The notes beneath the pieces were generated by a model that did not search any database, had not been told where the DNA came from, and worked only from the letters and a program-made list of their open reading frames with translations. From the NCBI RefSeq assembly GCF_011927785.1, contig NZ_JAATJK010000001.1, positions 3,629,001 to 3,693,000 on the forward strand: a stretch of DNA of 64,000 bases, written 5' to 3'. Below, in pieces: positions 8,797 through 18,309 of the stretch (position 1 is its first letter; each line of letters opens with the position of its first letter). This DNA comes from Micromonospora profundi (GTDB lineage Bacteria > Actinomycetota > Actinomycetes > Mycobacteriales > Micromonosporaceae). The translations under genes and the position numbers were made by a program.

Positions 8797-10247
8797 CGCT
8801 GGATCGCCTTCAGCTCGCAGAACTCGGCGAGGCCGTGCACGCCCAACTCCCGGCCCAGGCCGGACTGCTTGTAGCCGCCGAACGGGGCGAGCGGGTTGAA
8901 CGACGCCCCGTTGATGTCGACGGCGCCGGTACGCAGTCGGCGGGCCACCGCGAGCGCCGCGTCGGGGTCGGTGGACCACACCGCGCCGGCCAGCCCGTAC
9001 TTCGAGTTGTTGGCGATGGCCACTGCTTCGTCGGTGTCGTCGAACGGGATGACGGCGAGCACCGGCCCGAAGACCTCCTCCTGGGCGAGGGCGCTGTCCG
9101 GGTGGACGTCGGCGAAGACTGTCGGTGCGACGAAGTGGCCCTGCGCGGGGACCGGCGCGTCGGGGCCGCCGGCGACCAGCCGCGCGCCGTCGGCGACAGC
9201 CCGCTCGACGTGACCGCGGACCCGCTCGGCCTGGGCGGCGGAGACCAGCGGACCGAGCCGGGTGGACGGGTCGAACGGATCGCCGAGCCGGTAGCCGGCC
9301 ACCGCCGTGGCGATCAGTTCCAACGCCTCGTCGTACCGGTCGCGGTGCACGAGCATCCGGGTCCACGCCGTGCAGGTCTGGCCGGAGTTGAGCAGGGCGT
9401 TTCCGACCCCGACCTTGACGGCGGTGGTCAGGTCGGCGTCGGGAAGGATCACGTTGGCGGACTTGCCGCCCAGCTCCAGCGCGACCCGGGCGATCCGGTC
9501 GGCGGCGAGTCGCATGATCCGCGTGCCGGTCACTGTCGAGCCGGTGAACGACACCAGGTCGACGTCGGGATGCCCGGCGAGCGCCTCGCCCACCACCGCG
9601 CCGGTGCCCGGCACCAGGTTCAGCACACCCGGTGGGAGCCCTGCCTCGGTGACGGCGTCGAAGAGCAGGTACGCGGTCAGCGGGGTCAGCTCGCTGGGTT
9701 TGAGAACCACGGTGCAGCCGGCGGCCAGCGCGGGCGCCAGCTTGGCCATCACCTGGTGCAGCGGGTAGTTCCACGGGGTGATCGCGCCGACGACGCCTAC
9801 CGGTTCGCGCACGACGAGGGAGTTGCCGATGCTCTCCTCGACCGGAGGACGGGCGGCGAGGGCGACGTGGTCGCGCAGGACTGTCAGCGGCAGCGCGACC
9901 TGCACCCGGGTGGCGAGCTTGAGCGGCGCGCCCAGCTCGACGGCGATGGTGCGGGCGAGGTCGTCGGCGCGGGCGGCGAGCGCGGTGTGCAGGCGGTCGA
10001 GGTGCGCGGATCGTTCGGCGGGCGCGGTGGCCGCCCAGCCCGGGAAGGCGGCGCGGGCAGCGGCGACGGCCGCGTCCACATCGGCGGCCGTGCCGGCGGG
10101 CACCTGCCCGACGACGTCGCCGGTGCTCGGGTTCTCCACGTCGATCACGTCGGTGCCGGCGGAAGACGTCCATTCGCCGCCGATGTGCAGGTGGCGCCGC
10201 AGGCGCAGGGCGTCGGGCAGCTGCGTGGGCGGGGCGGCGAGGTCCAT
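8793..10247 (-). CDS. NAD(P)-dependent aldehyde dehydrogenase
   Basis: A 484-residue aldehyde dehydrogenase superfamily enzyme oxidising an aldehyde to the carboxylic acid. Key residues are in place: Asn160 (ITPWNYP), Lys183 (VLKPSE), the general base Glu258 (LELGGKS) and the nucleophile Cys292 (NSGQTC). It is the first gene of an operon with the alcohol dehydrogenase, lies 55 bases downstream of the TetR gene on the same strand, and has its own candidate operator in that gap. With the acyl-CoA dehydrogenase under the same operator, it suggests breakdown of an alcohol to an acid that enters beta-oxidation. The substrate is not known. Confidence 0.92.
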   Translation of the reverse strand: MDLAAPPTQLPDALRLRRHLHIGGEWTSSAGTDVIDVENPSTGDVVGQVPAGTAADVDAAVAAARAAFPGWAATAPAERSAHLDRLHTALAARADDLARTIAVELGAPLKLATRVQVALPLTVLRDHVALAARPPVEESIGNSLVVREPVGVVGAITPWNYPLHQVMAKLAPALAAGCTVVLKPSELTPLTAYLLFDAVTEAGLPPGVLNLVPGTGAVVGEALAGHPDVDLVSFTGSTVTGTRIMRLAADRIARVALELGGKSANVILPDADLTTAVKVGVGNALLNSGQTCTAWTRMLVHRDRYDEALELIATAVAGYRLGDPFDPSTRLGPLVSAAQAERVRGHVERAVADGARLVAGGPDAPVPAQGHFVAPTVFADVHPDSALAQEEVFGPVLAVIPFDDTDEAVAIANNSKYGLAGAVWSTDPDAALAVARRLRTGAVDINGASFNPLAPFGGYKQSGLGRELGVHGLAEFCELKAIQR

Positions 10248-10278
10248 GTCGTCCCTTCGGGGGTGGCGGTGGGTGCTG

Positions 10279-10297
10279 AAACTAGCGCTGGGAGTTT
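10279..10297. promoter_or_regulatory. TetR operator copy A (before the ALDH-ADH operon)
   Basis: Read on the minus strand this is AAACTCCCAGCGCTAGTTT. It matches the element at 11012-11030 at 16 of 19 bases, differing only in three consecutive positions, and is an imperfect palindrome with AAACT/AGTTT ends. It lies 32 bases before the aldehyde dehydrogenase start. Confidence 0.75.
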
Positions 10298-10302
10298 GGA
10301 CG

Positions 10303-10968
10303 CTACCCGCTGGGCCGGGCGGACTCCACCGGGTCGAGGGGGCCGATGCTGCGGGCGTACTCGGCGGCGAGGCCGTGCAGCAGTGCGTCCAGGCCGAGGG
10401 CGAAGGCGCCCTCGTCCACGCTCTGCTGGTGCTCGGCGAGCCGGTGCGCCTGGTTCAGGTGGGGGTAGTGGGCGGCGTACAGCTCGGGGTCCTCGACGAA
10501 GCCCCGGGCGAAGGAACCGAGCGCCGACCCGGCCACGAAGTAGCGCACCGCCGCCCCGATGTGGGTGGCCCGCGCTGGCGGCCACCCGGCGCGTACCAGT
10601 CCGCCGTAGACCGCGTCGGCCATGGCGAGCGCGGCCGGTCGCCGGCCCGGGCCCTGCGCGAGGTACGGCACGATGTTCGGGTGCGCGGTGAGCGCCCGCC
10701 GGTACGACCAGGCCCAGTCACGCAGCGCGGCGACCCAGTCCCGGCTCGTGAAGCCGCTGGTGTCGACCACGCCGATGACCGTGTCGGCGACCGCGTCGAG
10801 GATCTCGTCCTTCGTGGCGAAGTGGTTGTAGAGCGACGGGCCGCGCACGCCCAGCTCGGCGGCGAGCCTGCGGGTGGAGAACGCCGGCAGCCCGTCGGCG
10901 TCGATGAGCGCGGTGGCGGTCTCGACGATCAGCTGCCGGGTGAGCCGGGGCTGGCGGGGTCGGGGCAC
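10303..10968 (-). CDS. TetR-family regulator of the alcohol/acyl-CoA oxidation genes
   Basis: A 221-residue TetR-type repressor with an N-terminal helix-turn-helix (STRRLAAELGVRGPSLYNHF, about residues 31-50) and a long C-terminal ligand domain. It lies between the aldehyde dehydrogenase operon and the divergent acyl-CoA dehydrogenase gene. The same 19-base palindrome occurs before each of these two transcription units, so this protein is the obvious candidate to bind both. The ligand is probably the alcohol, the acid or its CoA ester (inference). Confidence 0.87.
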   Translation of the reverse strand: MPRPRQPRLTRQLIVETATALIDADGLPAFSTRRLAAELGVRGPSLYNHFATKDEILDAVADTVIGVVDTSGFTSRDWVAALRDWAWSYRRALTAHPNIVPYLAQGPGRRPAALAMADAVYGGLVRAGWPPARATHIGAAVRYFVAGSALGSFARGFVEDPELYAAHYPHLNQAHRLAEHQQSVDEGAFALGLDALLHGLAAEYARSIGPLDPVESARPSG

Positions 10969-11011
10969 TGCGCTCCTCGGGTGTCTCGGCCGCGGGGGTC
11001 TGGACGCGGTA

Positions 11012-11030
11012 AAACTTGCAGCGCTAGTTT
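11012..11030. promoter_or_regulatory. TetR operator copy B (before the acyl-CoA dehydrogenase)
   Basis: AAACTTGCAGCGCTAGTTT lies between the TetR gene and the divergent acyl-CoA dehydrogenase, 37 bases before the latter's GTG. Its arms AAACTTGC/GCTAGTTT pair at 7 of 8 positions. It is shared with 10279-10297, read on the opposite strand. Confidence 0.75.
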
Positions 11031-11067
11031 AGAGGAAACCGCCAGCGCTCACGCCAGGAGGACCACC

Positions 11068-12240
11068 GTGGACTTTTCGCTCACCGACGAGGAGCGGGCG
11101 GTGCGGGACACCGTCCGCTCGTTCATCCAGCGCGAGGTGATGCCGCTGGAGGCGGAGGTGCTCCGCCGGGAGCGGGCACACCAGCCGGGCCTGGACCACT
11201 CCGAGGTGCGCGAGCTGCAACTCAAGGCGCGCAAGTTCGGCTTCTGGGGCCTGGCCACCCCCGAGGAGTACGGCGGGATGAACCTGCCGGCGGTGCTCCA
11301 GTCGTTGATCTGGACCGAACTGGGTCGCACGTTCGTGCCCTTCCGCTTCGGCGGCGAGGCCGACAACATCCTGTTCCACGCCACCGAGGAGCAGAAGCAG
11401 GAGTTCCTCGTCCCGACGATCGAGGGCGAGCGGCGCTCCTGCTTCGCGATCACCGAGCCGGGGGCCGGTTCGGACGCGGCGAACATCCGGTTCTCCGCCC
11501 GCCGCGACGGCGACGACTGGATCCTCGACGGCGAGAAGACCTTCATCACCGGTGGCCACGACGCCGACTTCGCGATCGTCGTCGCGGTGACCGACAGGGA
11601 GAAGGGCGCCCGTAACGGGGGTGCCACCGCGTTCCTTGTGGACCGGGCGATGGGCTGGCGATCGGAGTTCATCCAGACGATGGGCGAGGGCGGCCCGGCG
11701 TCGCTGATCTTCGACGGCGTACGCGTGCCGCACCGCAACATCCTCGGTGAGATCGGGCAGGGTTTCACGCTGGGCATGGAGTGGATCGGCAAGGGCCGCT
11801 ACACCATCCCGTCGCACGCCATCGGCATCGCGGAGCGGGTCCTCCAGATGGCCATCGACTATGCCAACACCCGGGAGACCTTCGGCGCGAAGATCGGCAC
11901 CAACCAGGCCATCCAGTGGATGATCGCCGACTCGGAGACCGAGTTGGAGGCGGCCCGCTGGCTGGTGCTGCGCTCGGCGTGGACCGTCGACCAGGGCCTG
12001 GACCCGCGGCACGCCTCGTCGATGGGCAAGCTGTACGGCGCCGGCATGGTCAACCGGGTGGTCGACCGGGTGCTCCAGATCCACGGCGGCATGGGCTACA
12101 CCCGGGAGCTGCCCATCGAGCGCTGGTACCGGCAGGTCCGGCTGTACCGGATCTTCGAGGGCACCGACGAGATGCAGCGCCTGATCATCTCGCGGGACCT
12201 GCTGCGGGGCTACACGAAGATCGGCGGTCATCTCGCCTGA
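11068..12240 (+). CDS. Acyl-CoA dehydrogenase
   Basis: A 390-residue FAD-dependent acyl-CoA dehydrogenase that introduces the alpha-beta double bond in an acyl-CoA. Family motifs include CFAITEPGAGSDAANI (FAD and substrate binding), the RETFGAKIGTNQAIQ stretch, and QIHGGMGYTREL then RIFEGTDEMQ, with the catalytic-type Glu in EGTDE. The start is GTG 11068 with an AGGAGG ribosome binding site ending 6 bases before it. It is divergent from the TetR gene and shares its operator with the alcohol/aldehyde dehydrogenase operon. It converges on the PLP enzyme gene, leaving 6 bases between stops. Confidence 0.92.
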   Translation: MDFSLTDEERAVRDTVRSFIQREVMPLEAEVLRRERAHQPGLDHSEVRELQLKARKFGFWGLATPEEYGGMNLPAVLQSLIWTELGRTFVPFRFGGEADNILFHATEEQKQEFLVPTIEGERRSCFAITEPGAGSDAANIRFSARRDGDDWILDGEKTFITGGHDADFAIVVAVTDREKGARNGGATAFLVDRAMGWRSEFIQTMGEGGPASLIFDGVRVPHRNILGEIGQGFTLGMEWIGKGRYTIPSHAIGIAERVLQMAIDYANTRETFGAKIGTNQAIQWMIADSETELEAARWLVLRSAWTVDQGLDPRHASSMGKLYGAGMVNRVVDRVLQIHGGMGYTRELPIERWYRQVRLYRIFEGTDEMQRLIISRDLLRGYTKIGGHLA

Positions 12241-12246
12241 CCTGGA

Positions 12247-13284
12247 TCACCCCGTCAACGCGGTGAGCGCCGCGTCCACGTCGGCCTCCGTGGAGTAGAT
12301 GTGGAACGAGGCGCGCACCCGTCCCGCACGGACCGCCGCCCGGATGCCGGCCGCGGCCAGGCGTTCCTCCGCGCCGGGCACGTCGACGCTGACGATGGCG
12401 CTGGCACCCGGTGGCCGGCCCAGCCCGGTGAGGAACCGGTTGGCCAGCGCCACGTTGTGCGCCTGGATCGCCGGCACGCCGATGTCGGCGACCAGCTCCA
12501 GGGCGGGTGCCGCGCCCACCCAGCTGAACCAGGCCGGCGAGATGTCGAACCGGCGGGCGTCGTCGGCCAGCCGCAGCGGCGGGCCGTAGTAGGAGGCGTG
12601 CGGGTCGCGGCCCGCGTACCAGCCCGCGGCGTCGGGGCGCAGCCGGTCGCGCAGGTCAGGGGCCAGATAGGCGTACGCGGTGCCGCGCGGGTTCATCAGC
12701 CACTTGTAGCCGCCCACCACCACCACGTCGGCGCGGCTCCCGTCGAACGGCAGCCATCCGCACGCCTGGGTGGCGTCGACCACCACCAGCGCGTCGTGCG
12801 CGCGGGCCGCCGCCACGATCTCGTCGTACGCGGCGATGGACCCGTCGGCCGACTGCACGAGGCTGAACGCGACCAGGTCGGTGTCGGCGTCGATCGCGTC
12901 GACAACAGTGTCCACGGGCACGGTGCGGACCGTGACGCCGCGCTCCTCCTGGACCAGCCACGGGAAGAGGTTCGAGGTGAACTCGACCTCGGGCACCACC
13001 ACCGTCGCCCCCGCGGGCAGTGCCGCCGCGACCGGGGCGAGAAGCTGGGAGACGGTGACGCCGACGGCCACGTCGCTGTCCGGCACGCCGATGAGACCGG
13101 CGAACGCGGTACGGGAGCGCTGCACCGAGTCGCCCCAGCCCTCCCACGACGTGCCGCCGACGCGCCACGCGGCGAGGGCCTCCTGGAGGTCCGTCCACGC
13201 CGGCTCGGGCGGCAGCCCGTAGGAGGCGGTGTTCAACCAGCCGGGCTCCGGCTTCCACAACTGCTGCGCCTTCGCGATCTCCAT
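12247..13284 (-). CDS. Class V aminotransferase-like PLP enzyme
   Basis: A 345-residue fold-type I PLP enzyme of the aminotransferase V / cysteine desulfurase-like group. Asp170 (VVVDATQACGW) and the PLP-lysine Lys194 in GGYKWLMNPRG are visible. The N-terminal LNTASYGLPPEPAW matches the group that includes isopenicillin N epimerase-like and uncharacterised enzymes. At about 345 residues it is shorter than typical cysteine desulfurases and lacks a recognisable sulfur-accepting Cys loop, so sulfur transfer is unlikely. It is monocistronic; its function is not known. Confidence 0.8.
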   Translation of the reverse strand: MEIAKAQQLWKPEPGWLNTASYGLPPEPAWTDLQEALAAWRVGGTSWEGWGDSVQRSRTAFAGLIGVPDSDVAVGVTVSQLLAPVAAALPAGATVVVPEVEFTSNLFPWLVQEERGVTVRTVPVDTVVDAIDADTDLVAFSLVQSADGSIAAYDEIVAAARAHDALVVVDATQACGWLPFDGSRADVVVVGGYKWLMNPRGTAYAYLAPDLRDRLRPDAAGWYAGRDPHASYYGPPLRLADDARRFDISPAWFSWVGAAPALELVADIGVPAIQAHNVALANRFLTGLGRPPGASAIVSVDVPGAEERLAAAGIRAAVRAGRVRASFHIYSTEADVDAALTALTG

Positions 13285-13352
13285 GCCTTGACGCTAGGTG
13301 CGGAGCCGCCGGTCGGGCATGGCCAATCGGCGAGGGGCGGCCTTCGGCGCGC

Positions 13353-15515
13353 TCACCCCTGGTGCGATTCGACAGGGGCGCTCGGGCGCGTCCGGGCCAG
13401 ACTGGAGGCGAGGCCGGCGAGCCACCTGTCGACCTCCACCAGGTGCCGCACCGACGCGGGGTCGGCTGCCCCGAGCAGCGGACGGATCCGGTTAAGCCCG
13501 TCCACACAGCCGCTCGGGGCGGGCATCGGGGCCGCAGCCCGGTCGTTTGCCACCGCGCCGGCCAGGTCCCCGTACGCCGAATGCAGGTGCCGTGCCGTGT
13601 CCCGCAGCAGCGCGGCGGCCTCGGGCCAGCCGGCCAGGCAGCCGGGCGGGTTGCGGCGCAGCAGCGACTCGGCGCCGGGCACCACGTGGTGCCCGGCGCT
13701 GAGGACGACGTCCCAGCTCACCGGCTGCCTGCCCGGGTCGTGGCGCTCGGAGCGGAACTGGCAGTACGACGAGTCGACGAGGATCATCCGTCGACGGACG
13801 TCCTCGACGGCCGGGCCGGGATGCGCGGCAGCGCCGAGTACCGCCTCGACGATCCGGTCGACAGCGTTCCCGCTGGCCAGCAGGTAACCGGCGGCGTTGC
13901 GCCGCAGGTCGCGGCTCGCCCCGCGCGGCCACAGCGCGACGCCGGCGAGCACGCCGATCACCGCACCGAGCAGGACGTCGACAATGCGGGTCTCGGCCAG
14001 CCGCCACCCCTCCGAGCTGAGCTGGGCGAAGACGACCGTCAGCAGCACCGTGAACAGCGCCTGCTGCCAGAGCGGACCCAGCAGGCCTCCGGCGCCGAAC
14101 GCCAGGATGAGGGTGATCGGCAGGACGACGGCGTACACGACCGGGTCGTCCACGGCGAACATCACCAGGCCGCTGACCACCGCGCCGACGACGGTGCCCA
14201 GCACGGCGGGCCGCAACGCGACGCGGGTGTCCACCGCCGACGTCCGCAGGACGGTGAGGGTTGCCAACAGGACCCAGAAACCGTGGGTGAGGTTCAGGAC
14301 GCCTGCGGCAACCCGGGCAACGGCGAGCGCCACGGCGAGCCGCAGCGAGCTGTGCAGGTGAGCGGACCGAGGTGCCAGGTGGGAGAGGAACTGCCGCCGG
14401 TACAGCGTCCACGGTCGGCGGTGCGCGTACTCGAACAGCCCCGCATAGGCGTCCCCACCGTCCGGCCGCGCACCGACAGCCACCCGTGTGCCGACGGCGA
14501 AGACCCGCGCGCTGTCCGCGAGGGCCAGCGCCGTCGCGTCCCGACACAACCGGGCCACGTCCGCCGCGGCGCGACCGACACCACCGGGGTACGCCATCTC
14601 GGCCCGCCCGATCGCGGCGTCCAGGTCACCGAGGTCGACAGGCGGGGCACCCGGCGACAGGTCGCGGCCCGCGGCCCGGGTCGTCGCGGCGCAGGCGCGC
14701 AGCAGCCGCGCCGCGTCCAGGTCCGGGATCGGCTCCGGTGGCGCGTCCGCCGCCAGCCTGTCCGCCTCGGCAAGCACCTCCCGCAACGCCGCCGCGCAGG
14801 TCCGCAACGCCCGGTCCTGTGCTCCCGCCGCCGTGGGCGCCCACTCCGGCGGGTTGCGGGCCAGGTCGAGCGCGGCCACCGCGTCGTACGCCCGCTCGCG
14901 CGAGCCGTCCCGACCACAGGCCCCGTCGGTAAGCGTGTCGGCGGTGTCGTCGAGGATCGCCGCGACGCCGTCCGCCGCGCGGGTGAGCCGCTGCCGGTAC
15001 GACACGGGCACCGGGTCGGGCCAGAGCAGCACCTCGGCCGCGGCGAGCAGCACGACGGCGAAGGTGACCCCGCCGAGGCGCTGCGGGAGGGTGCCCGGCT
15101 GGTACGGCGGAAAGGACGCCAGGATGTAGAAGAGTTGGAAGGCGCTGGCCAGCCCCACGAGGCGCGGGTTGCCGACGCCGGCGAACGCCACCACGAACCC
15201 GACGACGAGCATCCCACCGGCAGCCGCCCAGGTGCTCCACGCCAGCAGCGAGCCCGCCACGATCAGGGCCCACACCACAGGCAGTGCCAGAAGCAGGATC
15301 CGCGCCCGCTGCGACGCCGGGCCGGGCAGCCGGGCGAACGACCCGGTGGCGACCACACCGAACAGGCCGTACGTGGCGAGCACCGAACTTCCCGCACCGT
15401 ACCGGCAGGCGTAGAAGACGACCGACGCCACGAGGGTCAGCCGTGCCGCGCGCCCCAGGACGGCTCTGCTGTCCTGCCGGTGGCGCAGTCGGTCCAGGAG
15501 GCTGGTTCCGACCAC
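13353..15515 (-). CDS. FUSC-family membrane protein
   Basis: A 720-residue inner-membrane protein of the FUSC / aromatic acid exporter-like superfamily. It has two hydrophobic blocks of about six segments each (about residues 25-170 and 395-540) separated by a soluble alpha-helical part, the usual FUSC duplicated layout, and a C-terminal cytosolic domain. Members include fusaric acid and aromatic carboxylate efflux proteins, but the substrate here cannot be assigned. The gene stands alone; 135 bases separate it from the kinase gene upstream, with nothing recognisable between. Confidence 0.75.
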   Translation of the reverse strand: MVGTSLLDRLRHRQDSRAVLGRAARLTLVASVVFYACRYGAGSSVLATYGLFGVVATGSFARLPGPASQRARILLLALPVVWALIVAGSLLAWSTWAAAGGMLVVGFVVAFAGVGNPRLVGLASAFQLFYILASFPPYQPGTLPQRLGGVTFAVVLLAAAEVLLWPDPVPVSYRQRLTRAADGVAAILDDTADTLTDGACGRDGSRERAYDAVAALDLARNPPEWAPTAAGAQDRALRTCAAALREVLAEADRLAADAPPEPIPDLDAARLLRACAATTRAAGRDLSPGAPPVDLGDLDAAIGRAEMAYPGGVGRAAADVARLCRDATALALADSARVFAVGTRVAVGARPDGGDAYAGLFEYAHRRPWTLYRRQFLSHLAPRSAHLHSSLRLAVALAVARVAAGVLNLTHGFWVLLATLTVLRTSAVDTRVALRPAVLGTVVGAVVSGLVMFAVDDPVVYAVVLPITLILAFGAGGLLGPLWQQALFTVLLTVVFAQLSSEGWRLAETRIVDVLLGAVIGVLAGVALWPRGASRDLRRNAAGYLLASGNAVDRIVEAVLGAAAHPGPAVEDVRRRMILVDSSYCQFRSERHDPGRQPVSWDVVLSAGHHVVPGAESLLRRNPPGCLAGWPEAAALLRDTARHLHSAYGDLAGAVANDRAAAPMPAPSGCVDGLNRIRPLLGAADPASVRHLVEVDRWLAGLASSLARTRPSAPVESHQG

Positions 15516-15650
15516 GCCTGCTCCCCCGGATTCGTCGCAGCACCCCTCCCCGGTCCACCATTCTTCACCGAGGTTCCCGGCGGCCGGCGACTTTCTCCGA
15601 CGAACAGCCCGATCGCGCCCTCGGCTGGCGTCAGGTGGGGCGGTGGGCGC

Positions 15651-17954
15651 TCAGCTCGCCCGCCACTTCTGGTTCGCGTTTCCGGTGCACTGCCAGATCT
15701 GCAACCGCGCGCCGTTGTCGAGGTTGCCGTCGCGTACGTCGACGCACCTGTCCGCCCGGATGTTCACCAGGTCATGGGCCCCGTTGAGGGTGAACTTCTG
15801 GGACGCGGCGCCCGTGCAGTCGGCCAGTTGGACGGCAGCCCCGTCGGCGGTGGACTGGCCGGCGACGTCCAGGCACTTGCCCATCGACCGGACCGTGCCG
15901 TCGGCGGGGAACGTCCACAGTTGCTTGGCGGTCCGGTGGCAGTCCCAGATATGGAGTCGGGCGCCGGCGGTGGCCTTGCCCTCCGGGATGTCGATGCACC
16001 GGCCGCTGGCGAAACTGACGATCTGCCGCCCGGCGGGCGCGCTGGTCTGCGTCGGCGGCGCCGGCGCCGAGGGTTGCTGCCCCGGCTTGCCCGCGGCGGC
16101 CGTCGACCCGCCGCCCGGTCTTGCCGACGGTTGCGCCGTACCCGCGACCGGCGGGGCCGCAGCGGTCCCGGACGGCGGACCGGCCGCCACCGGCAGACCC
16201 TGGAAGCCGTCGGTGACCAGCGCGAAGATCCCCCGGCTGGCCGCCCATTCGGCGTCCGAGGTGGTCCATCCGATTGTGTACGCGTGCCCGTTGCGGTCGA
16301 CGAAGGCCCGGCTCGTGGCGCGCAGGGGCGTGCCGTCGGCATCGGTGTACGTCCACTCCCACTGGGCGGCCCGCACCTGATAGTCGAGCGCGGCGAGCGT
16401 GACCCGCCGGTAGTCGGCGTACCGTCGACGCTCCGACTTCTCCCGGGCCCGCAGCTGGGCGACCAGGTCGGCGGGGACCGGCCGGAGTTCGTCAAGGACG
16501 AGCCAGCGGCTGCCATCCGGCTCGCGGAACTCGACCCGTTGACCGTCACGCAGTGGCTGCCAGCCGTCCGGCACCGGTACGAGGAAGCGGGGATCGTCCC
16601 GGTGGTAGTGCCACCCGGCGGGCGGCGGCGACAGCACCCTGGCGACCGGAGCCTCGGCAACAGGAGAGGCGTCGGCGGGCGGGTCCGCCGCCGGGTCCGG
16701 TCCCCCGGGCAACCCGAGGTTTAGCAGCGACGCGCTCGCCGTCAGCACGGCCAGCACTGCAGCGGCGATCGAGCCGACGAGCCAGCCGCGACGCCGACGG
16801 GCCGGGCTGCCGGTCTCCGGCTGGGCCGACTGACCGGACCCGACGGTGACGAACTCGGGCACGATCATTGTGGGCGTACGGTCGCCGGTGTCGATCATCG
16901 CCACCGGCATGGCCGGCCGCCCGAGCGGGCCGCCCGGACCGCCTCCGGCGACCGGACCGGCCTGCTCGACCGGAACAGCCTGCTCGGCCTGCTCGACCGG
17001 GACAGCCGGCTCGGCCGGGACAGCCTGCTCGACCTGGTCGTCTCCGCTCGTCGGGTCGGCGGAGTCGGCGGCCTGCCGCAGCAGACGATCCGCCTCCTCG
17101 GCGCTGATCCGCTGATCCGGCTCCCGCCGCAGCAGTCCTTCCAGGAGCGGGGCCAGCCGGCCGGCGTGCTGAGCCGGCGCGGGCATCTCGGTGGCGAGCG
17201 CGGCCAGCATGGCCATTGGAGACGAGCGTTGGTACGGGGTACGCCCCTCGACCGCCGCGTAGAGGGTGGCGCCGAGCGACCACAGGTCTGCCGCCGGGCC
17301 GACGTCGCCGTCGGTGGCCCGCTCCGGTGCGAGGTACGCAGGTGAGCCGAGCACCATCCCGGTCTGGGTCACCCGCGGATCGCCGGGAAGGGTGGCCAAC
17401 CCGAAGTCGGTGAGCACCACCCGGCCGTCGTCGGCGAGCAGCACATTGGCGGGCTTGACGTCCCGGTGCAGCACACCGGCCTGGTGCGCGGCCCGCAGCG
17501 CGTCGAGCACGCCCAGCCCGATCTGCGCGGCGCGGGCCACCGGCATCGGCCCCTCCGCTTCGAGGACCTGATGCAGGGACCGGGAGGGCACAAGCTCCAT
17601 CACGATCCACGGGTCGTCGCCGGAGTGCAGCACGTCGAAGACGCGTACCACGTTGACGTGGCCCAGCCGGGCGACGGCCCGCGCCTCGCGCATCGACCGT
17701 TCGCGCATCTCCCGGCGCTCGCCGTCTGGCAGGCCGGGCGGGGCCACCAGCTCCTTGATGGCCACGTCCCGCTCGAGCATCTCGTCACGGGCCTGCCACA
17801 CGCGGCCCATTCCACCCTGGCCGAGTGGACGTACCAGTCGGTAACGATTGGCGATCAACTGTCGAGGAGCATCAGGCACGTCAGGAAGGTACCGGGCGTT
17901 GTTTACACACCCAATTCCTTGAGCCGGTAGATAAGCGACAGTTGCGTTTGTCAC
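15651..17954 (-). CDS. Ser/Thr protein kinase with extracytoplasmic ricin B-type lectin domain
   Basis: A 767-residue transmembrane Hanks-type kinase. The kinase domain is about residues 38-300: GQGGMGRV loop, Lys67 in VAIKEL, HRDVKPAN (catalytic Asp165), DFG at 183-185 and the APE-like APERA. A linker rich in Val/Glu/Gln/Pro repeats follows, then one membrane segment (about 387-410), an extracytoplasmic region and a C-terminal ricin B-type lectin domain (about 645-767) with repeated Q-x-W motifs (KQLWTF, SQKFTL, NQKWRAS) and paired cysteines. It probably senses carbohydrate outside and phosphorylates targets inside. The start is a GTG; the first 35 residues before the kinase domain are atypical, so translation could begin a little later. 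Confidence 0.88.
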   Translation of the reverse strand: MTNATVAYLPAQGIGCVNNARYLPDVPDAPRQLIANRYRLVRPLGQGGMGRVWQARDEMLERDVAIKELVAPPGLPDGERREMRERSMREARAVARLGHVNVVRVFDVLHSGDDPWIVMELVPSRSLHQVLEAEGPMPVARAAQIGLGVLDALRAAHQAGVLHRDVKPANVLLADDGRVVLTDFGLATLPGDPRVTQTGMVLGSPAYLAPERATDGDVGPAADLWSLGATLYAAVEGRTPYQRSSPMAMLAALATEMPAPAQHAGRLAPLLEGLLRREPDQRISAEEADRLLRQAADSADPTSGDDQVEQAVPAEPAVPVEQAEQAVPVEQAGPVAGGGPGGPLGRPAMPVAMIDTGDRTPTMIVPEFVTVGSGQSAQPETGSPARRRRGWLVGSIAAAVLAVLTASASLLNLGLPGGPDPAADPPADASPVAEAPVARVLSPPPAGWHYHRDDPRFLVPVPDGWQPLRDGQRVEFREPDGSRWLVLDELRPVPADLVAQLRAREKSERRRYADYRRVTLAALDYQVRAAQWEWTYTDADGTPLRATSRAFVDRNGHAYTIGWTTSDAEWAASRGIFALVTDGFQGLPVAAGPPSGTAAAPPVAGTAQPSARPGGGSTAAAGKPGQQPSAPAPPTQTSAPAGRQIVSFASGRCIDIPEGKATAGARLHIWDCHRTAKQLWTFPADGTVRSMGKCLDVAGQSTADGAAVQLADCTGAASQKFTLNGAHDLVNIRADRCVDVRDGNLDNGARLQIWQCTGNANQKWRAS

Positions 17955-18079
17955 AGAGTGCTCTCAGGAATGAACTTCCGGGATTTCGCCCGAACTTCCC
18001 TATCAACCTGCCGAAATCGCCCACCGCAATGTTACCGACACGTACATCTCGCGCCGCCGACCTGCGAGTCGGGCAGCAC

Positions 18080-18108
18080 GGCAGGGCTCAGACCCTGACC
18101 GCCCTGCC
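18080..18108. terminator. Possible hairpin in the 18.0-18.3 kb gap
   Basis: GGCAGGGC (18080-18087) pairs with GCCCTGCC (18101-18108) around a 13-base loop. It lies downstream of the small secreted protein gene and upstream of the kinase gene, both transcribed leftwards, so it could terminate the former. The rest of the 355-base gap (17955-18309) shows no gene or motif I can support. Confidence 0.35.
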
Positions 18109-18309
18109 ACCCACCCGCTCGACAACTGGTAGACGGCGGCGCTCTGCGATTCCCCAGTCCAATCTGGCGCGCGAACCCGCCCGCACGATAAGCGTTCCCA
18201 GGCTCGCAATGCCTTCCGCATCTGATCCGCTCGCTGCCGGCGGAAGAACCTCCGACGCCCAGCACTGTCGCGCTGATGTCGGCAACAGATCAGGTGCCGG
18301 GCGCGCACC

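Noticed and set aside
7654..10173. A single frame covering alcohol and aldehyde dehydrogenase, suggesting a fusion
   Set aside because: Only the 7654-8796 part reads as alcohol dehydrogenase in this frame; the rest is the wrong frame of the aldehyde dehydrogenase, which has its own start and stop with an ATGA overlap.
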